64,000 nt of DNA from Sipunculus nudus (GCA_026874595.1 CM049309.1:2762076-2826075); one strand, 5' to 3'; counted from the first letter of the stretch, positions 45,501-57,566 are shown. A program made the numbers and translations. Notes: generated by a model not told the origin, from the sequence alone.

Positions 45501-48500
45501 GTCACCTATGGCATTTTTCAGTTCATTTTTAATGATAAAGAAGTAAATCATATTATTCATTACTAATCATTAAGGATTATATGAAGGAAATTAATGAAAG
45601 ACAAAGATGCAGTTGATAATATTAATCTAAATTCCTACTGTGTCTAGTGTGTACATTGATGTGAAATTAGTCCAAAATGAATTTTTTACAGTTATTTTTT
45701 AATATAAATAAAAGCCATAAAACCAGGTACTTATGATCATTATTTAAATGTGTGAATTTTGTATATTCTGGATTCTTAACATCATTGTTTGGTGAAAACT
45801 GAATTAATACCAGACATGGTGCAAATACTTTGTAATTGTATTTAAATACGAATATGATTATGTACTCCATTATAAAATTTCTTGCATAAAGAATGGGAAT
45901 TCAGGTAAAAATGAAAGTATATGAATACTCGTGCAAATACTTTCAAAATGTATTCATGAATGCATTCATGAATATATTCTTTAATATTATTTTAATAATC
46001 ATATCAGTTATATTTCATTTTAAAAAATCATATGATTCTCTTATTATTTTTAATAAAAATTATATTTGGGACAATATTTGTAATTTTTTAATAAATATTT
46101 AAACTCTTATATTATATGTTCTGCTTATAAGTTATATGGCCAAGTCAAAATCTGTGTGACAGTAGTACTCCATTTGTTAATAAAATAAATGAAATCAATC
46201 CTCTTCCCTGTCTCCAAAGGTACTATCAAAATCATACATAAGCTAAACAACAACAACTCATTATACAGCTTATATTTATTACCACACAAAACCAGCATGT
46301 GCCTCATTTCTAAATAATATTTTTTATCATATATAACAGCTGAGCGTCGTGACCCATAGGTCCCTTGTTTTTAAGTCATATTTATATTTTTAAAATTAAT
46401 ATTTTTTACTTAATTTAATACTTAAATTGATCATTTACATTTAAAAAATAATATTTTTGTTGTAAAATTTATATTTTCATAAAACATGATATTTTGTTCA
46501 ACATTGATATCTGTAGGAAGGCTCAATGGAAGTATTTGACATTGGTTGGTCTTGCCGTTGTTATCCGTCCAACTGCAGCCATTGTGTGGCTCCCTCTGTG
46601 TGTGTGGCATCTGTGGATGTACCATCATTCTCCTTGTTCCGTCATCAAATTATTTGCAGAGAGAGGGTGAGCCAAACACTGGTCAACTTCTTTAAAACGA
46701 ATAAAACACAAAGGTTTCCTCATATATTACTCATAGTATTGTTTACCAGTCATAATATAGTGTGTTTATAAGAAGCTGATATAACCAGTTTATACAGAGT
46801 CACCTGCCTCAGTTTGGTATAAGTTTTCAATATGAACTTATGTTTTTACCTCACTCACACATAGGGAATACTGCTGGACTTGCATTAAACTGTACATTTT
46901 ATCTCTTGAGTCAAGGAATTTCAGGTTTTTAGTCAACTGACTTGTAATGATTATTGCTGCACTTAATTTAGCAGTGCTAGTTAAAAACATACACATTTTA
47001 CTGTTCTTGGCATTAAAACTTTGCAGAATATTGCAAAAAGTGAAGTAATTTTGGTTTGCTTTGAAAAATATTGAAGTTGACCAGTAGTGTTGTTTCATTT
47101 TATATGGGTTCTTTTTGTCCAAGGATTTGTAATAAGTAATGGTCTATGTTAAAATGTGCACATTTCTTGACCTATTATTTTTTTTTATTTTTCAGGTTTG
47201 TGATCTTGTCCTTGTCATCCATATTAGATCGCATTTTTTACGGAAAGTGGGTAAATGTCCATTACAACTTCTTACAGTTCAATTTTCTGTCAGACATGGG
47301 TACGTTCTACGGCAGTCATCCTTGGCATTGGTATCTGACACAAGGACTCCTTGTCATACTGGGGACACATGTGTTCCCCTTTATTATGGCCATCAGAAAA
47401 TTCAAACAAAAGGCAGAGATTGGTGTCATTGCTTGGACAACATTAGTATACAGGTAAGGCATACTATATTTGGAATATCTTGGTAACAGCTGTCTGGTAT
47501 TTAAAATACCTTGGTGAGCAAAATTTGAGTTTTATATATGGTTTTGAAATAAAATTGTTGAAAGGGAGTTTAGTTACCTTCTTTTGATTGACTGAGAACA
47601 TTAGCCTTAAATCTGAATCGTAATGTATTTTACATTATTGAGTAAATATTGTGATCCAAGGATTGTGATATATGTCATATCTGATATGTAAGATAATGTA
47701 TGGTAAACCATTAATGTTCTGTGATTACTTTGAATCTGGGTAATGGTGACCTCCCTTCTCTCAGTTATGGAATACAGGTTAATTATTGAAGTATTTATGG
47801 TAATAAGTGCAATATGAATCTCCAGAACTAAATGAAACTTTGCATTTCTCAGATATATAGACCATCAGCACTGCTTGTCTTGAATGTGTAGGTGCTGACA
47901 CCTACTGTACAATACACAAATGACAAAACAAGAGCAAAGTCATGTGCATGGTTTAAATCCAGCCTGTATCAGCTGAATACTGATGATTAAATATTTATAT
48001 ATCTAAGGTCTATCCCTTAGCTCTAACCTGAAATCAGGTAAGTATTAAATGAAAATCAATAAGCCAAGGTCATTAAAATTTTTACTTTATTAATTTTTGG
48101 CTAATTTTACCACAGATGTGGCAGTATTAACAAACCTGCCAGTCTGACTGATTGATAGCTCTAACTATATATATTTTGCTTCTTTTGACAGCCTTCTTGG
48201 ACATAAAGAATTCCGCTTTTTGTTTCCCATACTGCCACTTTCTATGCATATCTGTGGTGTTCATCTGCATTCCATCTGTGATCACGAGGAGGAAGAAAGT
48301 CTCAGTCAGCACAATGACCTGTACCCTCAGGGTCAAAGGTCGCAGAAACAGGAAAGAAAGCAGCCAATATATGCCAGGGCCAAGGTTGTGATAGTGTTTT
48401 TAATTGTGACAAATCTGCCACTGGCGATGTATATGAGTGTGATACACCAGAGGGGAACAGTGGATGTGATGCGGCATCTACATGAGGGATCGTCTGACTC

Positions 48501-50908
48501 TGAGAAGAGGATACTTTTCCTGATGCCTTGTCATTCAACACCGTATTACAGGTAATATGTATATCAAATTACAGGTAAAATACAAATCAGGTTACGAGTA
48601 ACACACATATCATATTACAGGTAATACACACACTGTATGACAGGTAATGTCTATATCATATTACAGGTAATACACACACTGTATGACAGGTAATATGTAC
48701 ATAATATTACAGGTAAAATACAAATCAGATTACAGGTAATACACATATCATATTACAGGTTATACACATGCTGTATGACAGGTAATATGTATATCATATT
48801 ACAAGTAAAATACAAATCAGATAACAGGTAACACACATATCATATTACAGGTAATACACAGATCATATTACAGGTAAAATACAAATCAGATTATAGGTAA
48901 TACACATATCATATAACAGGTAATACATTCACTGTATGACAGGTAATATGTATATAATATTACAGGTAAAATACAAATCAGATTACAGGTTATACACATA
49001 TCATATTACAGGTAATACACACACTGTATGACAGGTAATATGTATATAATATACAGGTAAACTACAAATCAGATTACAGGTAATACACATAATATATTAC
49101 AGGTAATACACATGCTGTATGACAGGTAATATGTATATAATATTACAGGTAAAAACTCAAATCAGATTATAGGTAATACACATATCATAATACAGGTAAT
49201 ACATATGCTGTATTACAGGTAATATGTATATAATATTACAAGTAAAATACAAATCAGATTACAGGTAATACACATATCATGTTATAGGTAATACACACAC
49301 TGTATGACAGGTAATATGTATATAATATTACAGGTAAAAACGCAAATCAGATTATAGGTAATACACATATTATAATACAGGTAATACACACGCTGTATTA
49401 CAGGTAATATGTATATAATATTACAGGTGATACACATATCATATTACAGATAACATATATTGTGTTACAAGTAATATACAAACCAAATTACAGGTAATAC
49501 ACATATTATATTATGGCTAGTACACATATCATATAACAGGTAATACACATATTATATTACAAGTAGTACACATCATATTACAGGTAATACACCTGCTGTA
49601 TCACAGGTTGTATGTATATAATATTTGAGGTGAAACACACATCGTACTACAGATAACACATATCTTGTTACAGGTAATACACAAACCAAATAAAAGGTAA
49701 TACACTTCATATTACAGGTAATACACATAATATTAGTGGGTGGTACACATTTAATTACAGGTAATAAACACACTGTATTACAAGTAATATGTATATAATA
49801 TTACAGATGATACTCATATCATGTTACAGGTAACACATACCATGTAAAAGGTAATCACAAACCAAATTACATGTAATAAACATATAAAATTAAAGGTAAT
49901 ACACTCACCACATTTCAAGTAAAACACAAACAAAATTACAGGTAATACATAATACGCATATCATGTTACAAGTAGTTCCTATGCCATATTACAGGTAATA
50001 CATGCACCATGTTCCAGGTAATACATTTATTATATTATAGGTAATTAAACACGCAAACCAACTTAAAGATAGTAAACACCATATTACAGGTAAATCACAC
50101 CTTATTAACAGGTAATACAAACACCATGTTACAGGTAATATGTATATAATATTACAGGTAATACACATATAATATTACAGGTAAGACACACCATATTAGT
50201 GGTGCTACACACATTTATTACACAGAAACTGTTATACACACTGTGATAGTACTATTAAATAACATACAGCTATTTCAGGTGGACGGCCACATTCGATTTT
50301 AGGAAAGGCTATTAGCTCATTTTCCAGTTTTAATTTGGTTGCTGGCATTGTGTCTTGCCTTCCTTTGTTTCTTGCAGAATTAAAAGATTTTTTCTGAATT
50401 ATATGATTTCTTTGAATGTGCATACATCAAATGCAAATGAACTGTTTGATAATGAAAAACATTACCATTCATTCATAATATTATAATATTATAACTTTTA
50501 ACCACAACAATGGTCATTACCCATGATTGTCTCTTTTTCTTCAGTTACCTGCATCAGAACATCAGCATGCGGTTTCTCACATGCGAACCAAACTTGGAGA
50601 AGCAGGTGAACTACATTGATGAAGCAGACGTGTTTTACCAGATGCCGTCACAATGGCTTCATAAAGAATATGGCAGTAAGGTTAAAGACATGCCTACGCA
50701 CATTGTCTTGTTTAACCAGCTTGTACCACAGGTAGAGAATTTCCTGGAAGCTCATGGCTACAGGGAATGTGTCAGACTGTTTCACACACACGTCCCGGAA
50801 GGGAGAGTGGGATCTCACGTTCTGGTGTATTGTAGTAGTAAAAACTTTAAAAAATCAATGCCCACTAAAGTTCCGCTACCCAGACACCATAGCAAGCTGC
50901 CTGTGTGA
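39259..50908 (+). CDS. PIGB: GPI mannosyltransferase 3, seven exons
   Basis: Multi-pass endoplasmic reticulum mannosyltransferase of family GT22. PIGB adds the third mannose to the glycosylphosphatidylinositol anchor precursor from dolichol-phosphate mannose. Exons 39259-39575, 40090-40207, 41911-42137, 46517-46666, 47196-47453, 48192-48551 and 50545-50908 join in phase into 1794 nt (597 aa), slightly longer than the human protein. Diagnostic blocks: VPDEYWQSLE with D91/E92 in the first lumenal loop, the acidic motif of this superfamily; LRGFTYP; GTFYGSHPWHWY (HPWHWY 312-317); GHKEFRF (360-366); MPCHSTPYY; DEADVFY; HTHVPEGRVGSH. Hydrophobic segments alternate through exons 1-6. Introns carry unusual repeats touching splice sites (see findings). 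Confidence 0.96.
39934..40089 (+). repeat. 39-bp tandem repeat ending at the PIGB exon 2 acceptor
   Basis: Four units end in AG at 39972, 40011, 40050 and 40089, exactly 39 bp apart. A fifth, upstream unit (ending near 39933) lacks AG. The shared body is like GATATTTGTATAATTGCAGC. The last AG is the real acceptor. Confidence 0.9.
40090..40207 (+). CDS. PIGB: PIGB exon 2
   Basis: The acceptor AATTGTAG gives GYGYQTWEWKHGLRGFTYPT, a block conserved in GT22 GPI mannosyltransferases. It ends TTATTG|GTTAGT in phase 0. Three better-looking or equal acceptor copies lie exactly 39, 78 and 117 bp upstream. Confidence 0.92.
40401..40822 (+). mobile_element. tRNA-derived SINE with poly(A) tail
   Basis: The head has a B-box-like GGGTTCAAATCTC at about 40472 and a tRNA-like A region (GCTCAGGGGTTGAGCGC). 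The element ends in poly(A). A 15-bp direct repeat, AAAGTAACTCCATTA, flanks it at 40386-40400 and 40823-40837: a perfect target duplication. GGACCAGCTTCTGT is doubled at the 5' end. It lies in PIGB intron 2, sense orientation. Confidence 0.85.
41055..41324 (+). mobile_element. tRNA-derived SINE with TTACCTTTT tail
   Basis: The first ~75 bases resemble a tRNA gene: A box near TGGTGTAATGGTTAAGGTGC, B box GAGTTTGAATCCCGG. A central part with CTGCGATGGACTAGCATCCC follows, then a tail of TTTACC repeats. The flanking 13-bp direct repeat TACACAAGACTTG (41042-41054 and 41325-41337) is a perfect target duplication. The tail differs from the other SINE, so it likely used another LINE partner. It is not a functional tRNA gene, because the acceptor stem does not close properly. 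Confidence 0.9.
41911..42137 (+). CDS. PIGB: PIGB exon 3
   Basis: It follows TTGACAG and encodes IKLPRLLQGIFAATGD, YKFSRKM, FTFYCAPRTLSNSMETMLT. The RTLSNSMET block is typical of the family. The donor is CCACG|GTAGGA. Confidence 0.93.
42365..42972 (+). repeat. 17-bp minisatellite GATCAGTGTAGTATATT in PIGB intron 3
   Basis: About 35 units of 16-18 bp, each with the palindrome TGATCA or a close variant. Variants GTATTTTGATCA and GTATAATATTGATCA alternate irregularly. No coding potential. Confidence 0.95.
42973..43870 (+). other. PIGB intron 3, part without recognised feature
   Basis: No gene or known repeat recognised between the minisatellite and X copy 3. Overlapping minus-strand ORFs here (43022-43458) have no recognisable protein content. 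Confidence 0.45.
43871..46369 (+). mobile_element. Family X copy 3, in PIGB intron 3
   Basis: 2499 bp with both X ends. It lacks about 120 bp present in copy 2 (around 45026, after TGTAACA). It keeps the empty sites of both the Y element (TTTAATTTAAAAAAG near 44236) and the piggyBac (CTCCCTTAACAAGGGC near 44974). Same strand as PIGB. Confidence 0.9.
46517..46666 (+). CDS. PIGB: PIGB exon 4
   Basis: It follows ATCTGTAG and encodes KAQWKYLTLVGLAVVIRPTA then a tryptophan-rich membrane segment. The IRPTA block is a PIGB/GT22 signature. The donor is AGAGG|GTGAGC. It lies 147 bp past the end of X copy 3. Confidence 0.9.
46667..47195 (+). other. PIGB intron 4
   Basis: 529 bp without recognised feature; pyrimidine-rich tract before exon 5. 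Confidence 0.6.
47196..47453 (+). CDS. PIGB: PIGB exon 5
   Basis: It follows TTTTTCAG and encodes DRIFYGKW, NFLSDMGTFYGSHPWHWY and QGLLVILGTH, among the most conserved PIGB segments. The donor is TACAG|GTAAGG. Confidence 0.95.
47454..48191 (+). other. PIGB intron 5
   Basis: 738 bp, AT-rich, no recognised feature. Confidence 0.6.
48192..48551 (+). CDS. PIGB: PIGB exon 6
   Basis: It follows TTTTGACAG and encodes SLLGHKEFRFLFPILPLSMH, a long hydrophilic loop (48290-48385) that seems longer than in vertebrates, then HQRGTVDVM and MPCHSTPYY. Its last bases, TATTACAG|GTAATA, are the seed of the minisatellite that fills intron 6. Confidence 0.94.
48541..50200 (+). repeat. 23-24-bp minisatellite ATTACAGGTAATACACATATC in PIGB intron 6
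   Basis: About 70 units. In the first two thirds four variants succeed each other, making a ~95-bp higher-order unit: GTAATATGTATATAATATTA, GTAAAATACAAATCAGATTA, GTAATACACATATCATATTA, GTAATACACACACTGTATGA, each followed by CAG. Towards the 3' end the order decays. The first unit is the exon 6/intron 6 junction itself. Confidence 0.95.
50545..50908 (+). CDS. PIGB: PIGB exon 7
   Basis: It follows TTCTTCAG and completes YYSYLHQN, then MRFLTCEPNL, YIDEADVFYQMPSQWL and HTHVPEGRVGSH. The stop TGA is at 50906-50908. The short basic C-terminal tail is not conserved. Confidence 0.95.
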
Positions 50909-51090
50909 GAAATAAGATATTTTTCTAAAATATATGATAAGAAATTTGTATGTTCCTAAAGTTGTTTAACTCTAGTCTGTTTCTTCAAGGGGTCTCCATT
51001 TAAATTTGCCAATATTTTTATAAACTGGTCAGTTTCAGTTCTAGAAAGATAGCTCCAGTGAAAGAATGAGATTAATGTCTAAATTAATTG

Positions 51091-51096
51091 AATAAA
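51091..51096 (+). terminator. PIGB: Candidate polyadenylation signal of PIGB
   Basis: AATAAA stands 183 bases after the stop codon, in AATTGAATAAACC. It is the first canonical signal and lies before the 5.8-kb satellite. Cleavage site not visible. Confidence 0.5.
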
Positions 51097-51711
51097 CCAA
51101 TAATTATAACTGGCAATGTAATTTAGAAATATAAGACAATCAGTATCAGAGAAACTAGCCTTTTTTTAACAATGTCTGATATCCAGGGATGATGGTCAAG
51201 GTCACTGGTCACATACACAACAACTACTACTTTTTAAAGCTGGCTGATTGGTTGATTTGTGTCATAAATATTCTAAAAAATATAACCTTCATTGTGATGT
51301 TGTCACCCCTATGGGAGAGGACTTGTCACTTTACCCCAAGATCAAGTAGAACAATAAGGTTGTAAAATATTAATGGTCTCATAACAGGCCTTTTGCCCAT
51401 TTATTGCCAAAATCCATGTGTGGTAATAGTTGAGTTTCAGTGAAAAACCCCAAAATTTCAATTTGCACTTATTAGTTGAACAAACTATATGAAAAAAGAA
51501 TTATAATTAAAACTAATATTTTTTTATTATTGTGCTATCAGAAAGTTCAAGGAATGAAACTTTTATGGTATTGATTTCAAAGCATTTTGTGGGTTATCAA
51601 TTTAACGGTACTGATTTCTTGATTAGATGATGAGAAAGCAAAACCCTCTCTGTAAAGTCAAATCTCAGGTAAAAATTGTTAAATATTAATATGACTGAAT
51701 GTTTTGTGTTC
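51097..51711. other. Spacer between PIGB and the satellite
   Basis: No feature recognised. The minus-strand ORF 51597-51794 reads into the satellite and is not a gene. Confidence 0.5.
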
Positions 51712-54700
51712 TGATCATCTAGTGACTTCTTGTTTTGTGATGATGTCAAAGAACATCTAGTAAATCCTTGTTTTGTGATGATGTCAAAGAACATCTAGTG
51801 ACTCCTTGTTTTGTGATGTCAAAGAACATCTAGTGACTTCTTGTTTTGTGATGTTGTCAAATAACATCTAGTGACTCCTTGTTTTGTGATGATGTCAAAG
51901 AACATCTAGTGACTGCTTGTTTTGTGATGATGTCAAAGAACATCTAGTGACTGCTTGTTTTGTGATGATGTCAAAAAACATCTAGTGACTTCTTGTTTTG
52001 TGATGATGTCAAAGTACATCTAGTGACATTATGTTTTGTGATGTCAAAGAACATCTAGTAAATCCTTGTTTTGTGATGATGTCAAAGAACATCTAGTGAC
52101 TGTTTGTTTGTGATGATGTCAAAGAACATCTAGTGACTGCTTGTTTTGTGATGATGTCAAAGAACATCTAGTGACTGCTTGTTTTGTGATGATGTCAAAG
52201 AACATCTTGTGACTGCTTGTTATGTGATGATGTCAAAGAACATCTAGTGACTTCTTGTTTTGTGATGATGTCAAAGTACATCTAGTGACTTCTTGTTTTG
52301 TGATGTCAAAGAAATTCTAGTAAATCCTTGTTTTGTGATGATGTCAAAGAACATCTAGTGACTGCTTGTTTGTGATGATGTCAAAGAACATCTAGTGACT
52401 GCTTGTTTTGTGATGATGTCAAAGAACATCTAGTGACTGCTTGTTTTGTGATGATGTCAAAGAACATCTAGTGACTGCTTGTTTTGTGATGATGTCAAAG
52501 AACATCTAGTGACTGCTTGTTTTGTGATGATGTCAAAGAACATCTATTGACTCCTTGTTTTGTGATGATGTCAAAAAAAATCTTTTGACTATTTGTTTTG
52601 TCATGATGTCAAATAACATCTAGTGACTCCTTGTTTTGTGATGTCAAAGCACATCTAGTGACTCCTTGTTTTGTGATGTCAAAGAACATCTAGTGACTCC
52701 TTGTTTTGTGATGATGTCAAAGAACATCTAGTGACTCCTTGTTTTGTGATGATGTCAAAGAAAATCTAGGGACTCCTTGTTTTGTGATGTCAAAGAACAT
52801 CTAGTGACTCTTTGTTTTGTGATGTTGTCAAATAACATCTAGTGACTCCTTGTTTTGTGATGATGTCAAATAACATCTAGTGACTGCTTGTTTTGTGATG
52901 TCAAATAACATCTAGTGACTGCTTGTTTTGTGATGATGTCAAAGAACATCTAGGGACTATTTGTTTTGTGATGTCAAAGAACATCTTGTGACTCTTTGTT
53001 TTGTCATGATGTCAAATAACATCTAGTGACTCCTTGTTTTGTGATGTCAAAAAACATCTAGTGAATGCTTGTTTTGTGATGATGTCAAAGAACATCTAGT
53101 GACTCCTTGTTTTGTGATGATGTCAAAGAACATCTAGTGACTCCTTGTTTTGTGATGATGTCAAAGAACATCTAGTGACTGCTTGTTTTGTGATGATGTC
53201 AAAGAACATCTAGTGACTTCTTGTTTTGTGATGATGTCAAAAAACATCTAGTGACTTCTTGTTTTGTGATGATGTCAAAGTACATCTAGTGACATTTTGT
53301 TTTGTGATGTCAAAGAACATCTAGTAAATCCTTGTTTTGTGATGATGTCAAAGAACATCTAGTGACTGTTTGTTTGTGATGATGTCAAAGAACATCTAGT
53401 GACTGCTTGTTTTGTGATGTCAAATAACATCAAGTGACTCCTTGTTTTGTGATGATGTCAAAGAACATCTAGTGACTATTTGTTTTGTGATGATGTCAAA
53501 GAACATCTAGTGACTTCTTGTTTTGTGATGATGTCAAAGAACATCTAGTGACTGCTTGTTTTGTGATGATGTCAAAGAACATCTAGTGACTGCTTGTTTT
53601 GTGATGTCAAAAAACATCTAGTGACTTCTTGTTTTGTGATGATGTCAAAGTACATCTAGTGACTTTTTGTTTTGTGATGTCAAAGAACATCTAGTAAATC
53701 CTTGTTTTGTGATGATGTCAAAGAACATCTAGTGACTGTTTGTTTGTGATGATGTCAAAGAACATCTAGTGACTGCTTGTTTTGTGATGATGTCAAAGAA
53801 CATCTAGTGACTGCTTGTTTTGTGATGATGTCAAAGAACATCTTGTGACTGCTTGTTATGTGATGATGTCAAAGAACATCTAGTGACTTCTTGTTTTGTG
53901 ATGATGTCAAAGTACATCTAGTGACTTCTTGTTTTGTGATGTCAAAGAAATTCTAGTAAATCCTTGTTTTGTGATGATGTCAAAGAACATCTAGTGACTG
54001 CTTGTTTGTGATGATGTCAAAGAACATCTAGTGACTGCTTGTTTTGTGATGATGTCAAAGAACATCTAGTGACTGCTTGTTTTGTGATGATGTCAAAGAA
54101 CATCTAGTGACTGCTTGTTTTGTGATGATGTCAAAGAACATTTAGTGACTGCTTGTTTTGTGATGATGTCAAAGAACATCTATTGACTCCTTGTTTTGTG
54201 ATGATGTCAAAAAAAATCTTTTGACTATTTGTTTTGTCATGATGTCAAATAACATCTAGTGACTCCTTGTTTTGTGATGTCAAAGCACATCTAGTGACTC
54301 CTTGTTTTGTGATGATGTCAAAGAACATCTAGTGACTATTTGTTTTGTGATGATGTCAAAAAAAATCTTTTGACTATTTGTTTTGTCATGATGTCAAATA
54401 ACATCTAGTGACTGCTTGTTTTGTGATGATGTCAAAGAACATCTAGTGACTGCTTGTTTTGTGATGATGTCAAAGAACATCTAGTGACTGCTTGTTTTGT
54501 GATGATGTCAAAAAACATCTAGTGACTTCTTGTTTTGTGATGATGTCAAAGTACATCTAGTGACATTATGTTTTGTGATGTCAAAGAACATCTAGTAAAT
54601 CCTTGTTTTGTGATGATGTCAAAGAACATCTAGTGACTGTTTGTTTGTGATGATGTCAAAGAACATCTAGTGACTGCTTGTTTTGTGATGATGTCAAAGA

Positions 54701-57566
54701 ACATCTAGTGACTGCTTGTTTTGTGATGATGTCAAAGAACATCTTGTGACTGCTTGTTATGTGATGATGTCAAAGAACATCTAGTGACTTCTTGTTTTGT
54801 GATGATGTCAAAGTACATCTAGTGACTTCTTGTTTTGTGATGTCAAAGAAATTCTAGTAAATCCTTGTTTTGTGATGATGTCAAAGAACATCTAGTGACT
54901 GCTTGTTTGTGATGATGTCAAAGAACATCTAGTGACTGCTTGTTTTGTGATGATGTCAAAGAACATCTAGTGACTGCTTGTTTTGTGATGATGTCAAAGA
55001 ACATCTAGTGACTGCTTGTTTTGTGATGATGTCAAAGAACATCTAGTGACTCCTTGTTTTGTGATGATGTCAAAGAACATCTATTGACTCCTTGTTTTGT
55101 GATGATGTCAAAAAAAATCTTTTGACTATTTGTTTTGTCATGATGTCAAATAACATCTAGTGACTCCTTGTTTTGTGATGTCAAAGCACATCTAGTGACT
55201 CCTTGTTTTGTGATGTCAAAGAACATCTAGTGACTCCTTGTTTTGTGATGATGTCAAAGAACATCTAGTGACTCCTTGTTTTGTGATGATGTCAAAGAAA
55301 ATCTAGGGACTCCTTGTTTTGTGATGTCAAAGAACATCTAGTGACTCTTTGTTTTGTGATGTCAAATAACATCAAGTGACTCCTTGTTTTGTGATGATGT
55401 CAAAGAACATCTAGTGACTGCTTGTTTTGTGATGTCAAAGAACATCTAGTGACTTCTTGTTTTGTGATGATGTCAAAGAACATCTAGTGACTGCTTGTTT
55501 TGTGATGATGTCAAAGAACATCTAGTGACTGCTTGTTTTGTGATGATGTCAAAAAACATCTAGTGACTTCTTGTTTTGTGATGATGTCAAATAACATCTA
55601 GTGACTTTTTGTTTTGTGATGTCAAAGAACATCTAGTAAATCCTTGTTTTGTGATGTCAAAGAACATCTAGTGACTCCTTGTTTTGTGATGATGTCAAAG
55701 AACATCTAGTGACTCCTTGTTTTTTGATGATGTCAAAGAAGGTCTAGTGACTGCTTGTTTTGTGATGTCAAAGAACATCTTGTGACTGCTTGTTATGTGA
55801 TGATGTCAAAGAACATCTAGTGACTTCTTGTTTTGTGATGATGTCAAAGTACATCTAGTGACTGCTTGTTTTGTGATGTCAAATAACATCTAGTGACTGC
55901 TTGTTTTGTGATGATGTCAAAGAACATCTAGGGACTATTTGTTTTGTGATGTCAAAGAACATCTTGTGACTCTTTGTTTTGTCATGATGTCAAATAACAT
56001 CTAGTGACTCCTTGTTTTGTGATGTCAAAAAACATCTAGTGACTGCTTGTTTTGTGATGTCAAATAACATCAAGTGACTCCTTGTTTTGTGATGATGTCA
56101 AAGAACATCTAGTGACTATTTGTTTTGTGATGATGTCAAAGAACATCTAGTGACTTCTTGTTTTGTGATGATGTCAAAGAACATCTAGTGACTGCTTGTT
56201 TTGTGATGGCAAAGCACATCTAGTGACTCCTTGTTTTGTGATGTCAAAGAACATCTAGTGACTCCTTGTTTTGTGATGTCAAAGCACATCTAGTGACTCC
56301 TTGTTTTGTGATGTCAAAGAACATCTAGTGACTCCTTGTTTTGTGATGATGTCAAAGAACATCTAGTGACTCCTTGTTTTGTGATGATGTCAAAGAAAAT
56401 CTAGGGACTCCTTGTTTTGTGATGTCAAAGAACATCTAGTGACTCTTTGTTTTGTGATGTCAAATAACATCAAGTGACTCCTTGTTTTGTGATGATGTCA
56501 AAGAACATCTAGTGACTGCTTGTTTTGTGATGTCAAAGAACATCTAGTGACTTCTTGTTTTGTGATGATGTCAAAGAACATCTAGTGACTGCTTGTTTTG
56601 TGATGATGTCAAAGAACATCTAGTGACTGCTTGTTTTGTGATGATGTCAAAAAACATCTAGTGACTTCTTGTTTTGTGATGATGTCAAATAACATCTAGT
56701 GACTTTTTGTTTTGTGATGTCAAAGAACATCTAGTAAATCCTTGTTTTGTGATGTCAAAGAACATCTAGTGACTCCTTGTTTTGTGATGATGTCAAAGAA
56801 CATCTAGTGACTCCTTGTTTTTTGATGATGTCAAAGAACGTCTAGTGACTGCTTGTTTTGTGATGTCAAAGAACATCTTGTGACTGCTTGTTATGTGATG
56901 ATGTCAAAGAACATCTAGTGACTTCTTGTTTTGTGATGATGTCAAAGTACATCTAGTGACTGCTTGTTTTGTGATGTCAAATAACATCTAGTGACTGCTT
57001 GTTTTGTGATGATGTCAAAGAACATCTAGGGACTATTTGTTTTGTGATGTCAAAGAACATCTTGTGACTCTTTGTTTTGTCATGATGTCAAATAACATCT
57101 AGTGACTCCTTGTTTTGTGATGTCAAAAAACATCTAGTGACTGCTTGTTTTGTGATGTCAAATAACATCAAGTGACTCCTTGTTTTGTGATGATGTCAAA
57201 GAACATCTAGTGACTATTTGTTTTGTGATGATGTCAAAGAACATCTAGTGACTTCTTGTTTTGTGATGATGTCAAAGAACATCTAGTGACTGCTTGTTTT
57301 GTGATGTCAAAGCACATCTAGTGACTCCTTGTTTTGTGATGTCAAAGAACATCTAGTGACTCCTTGTTTTGTGATGATGTCAAAGAACATCTAGTGACTC
57401 CTTGTTTTGTGATGTCAAAGAACATCTAGTGAATCTTTGTTTTGTCATGATGTCAAATAACATCTAGTGACTCCTTGTTTTGTGATGTCAAAGAACATCT
57501 ATTGACTCCTTGTTTTGTGATGATGTCAAAAAATATCTAGTGACTATTTGTTTTGTGATGTCCAAC
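51712..57566 (+). repeat. 5.8-kb satellite of 38/35-bp units with higher-order structure
   Basis: About 150 units of CATCTAGTGACTGCTTGTTT plus TGTGATGATGTCAAAGAA (38 bp), or 35 bp where one GAT is missing. Variants (GACTGTTTGTTTGTG, TAGTAAATCC, TTGTTATGTGATG, AATCTTTTGACT, AAATCTAGGGACTCC) recur in the same order in long blocks, for example 55160-56260 repeated 1098 bp later. Unit lengths are not multiples of three and stops occur in all frames, so it is not coding. Confidence 0.97.

Noticed and set aside
51712-57566. Regular repeats resembling a CRISPR array
   Set aside because: The whole period is repeated with no unique spacers, and the host is an intron-containing animal genome. It is a satellite.
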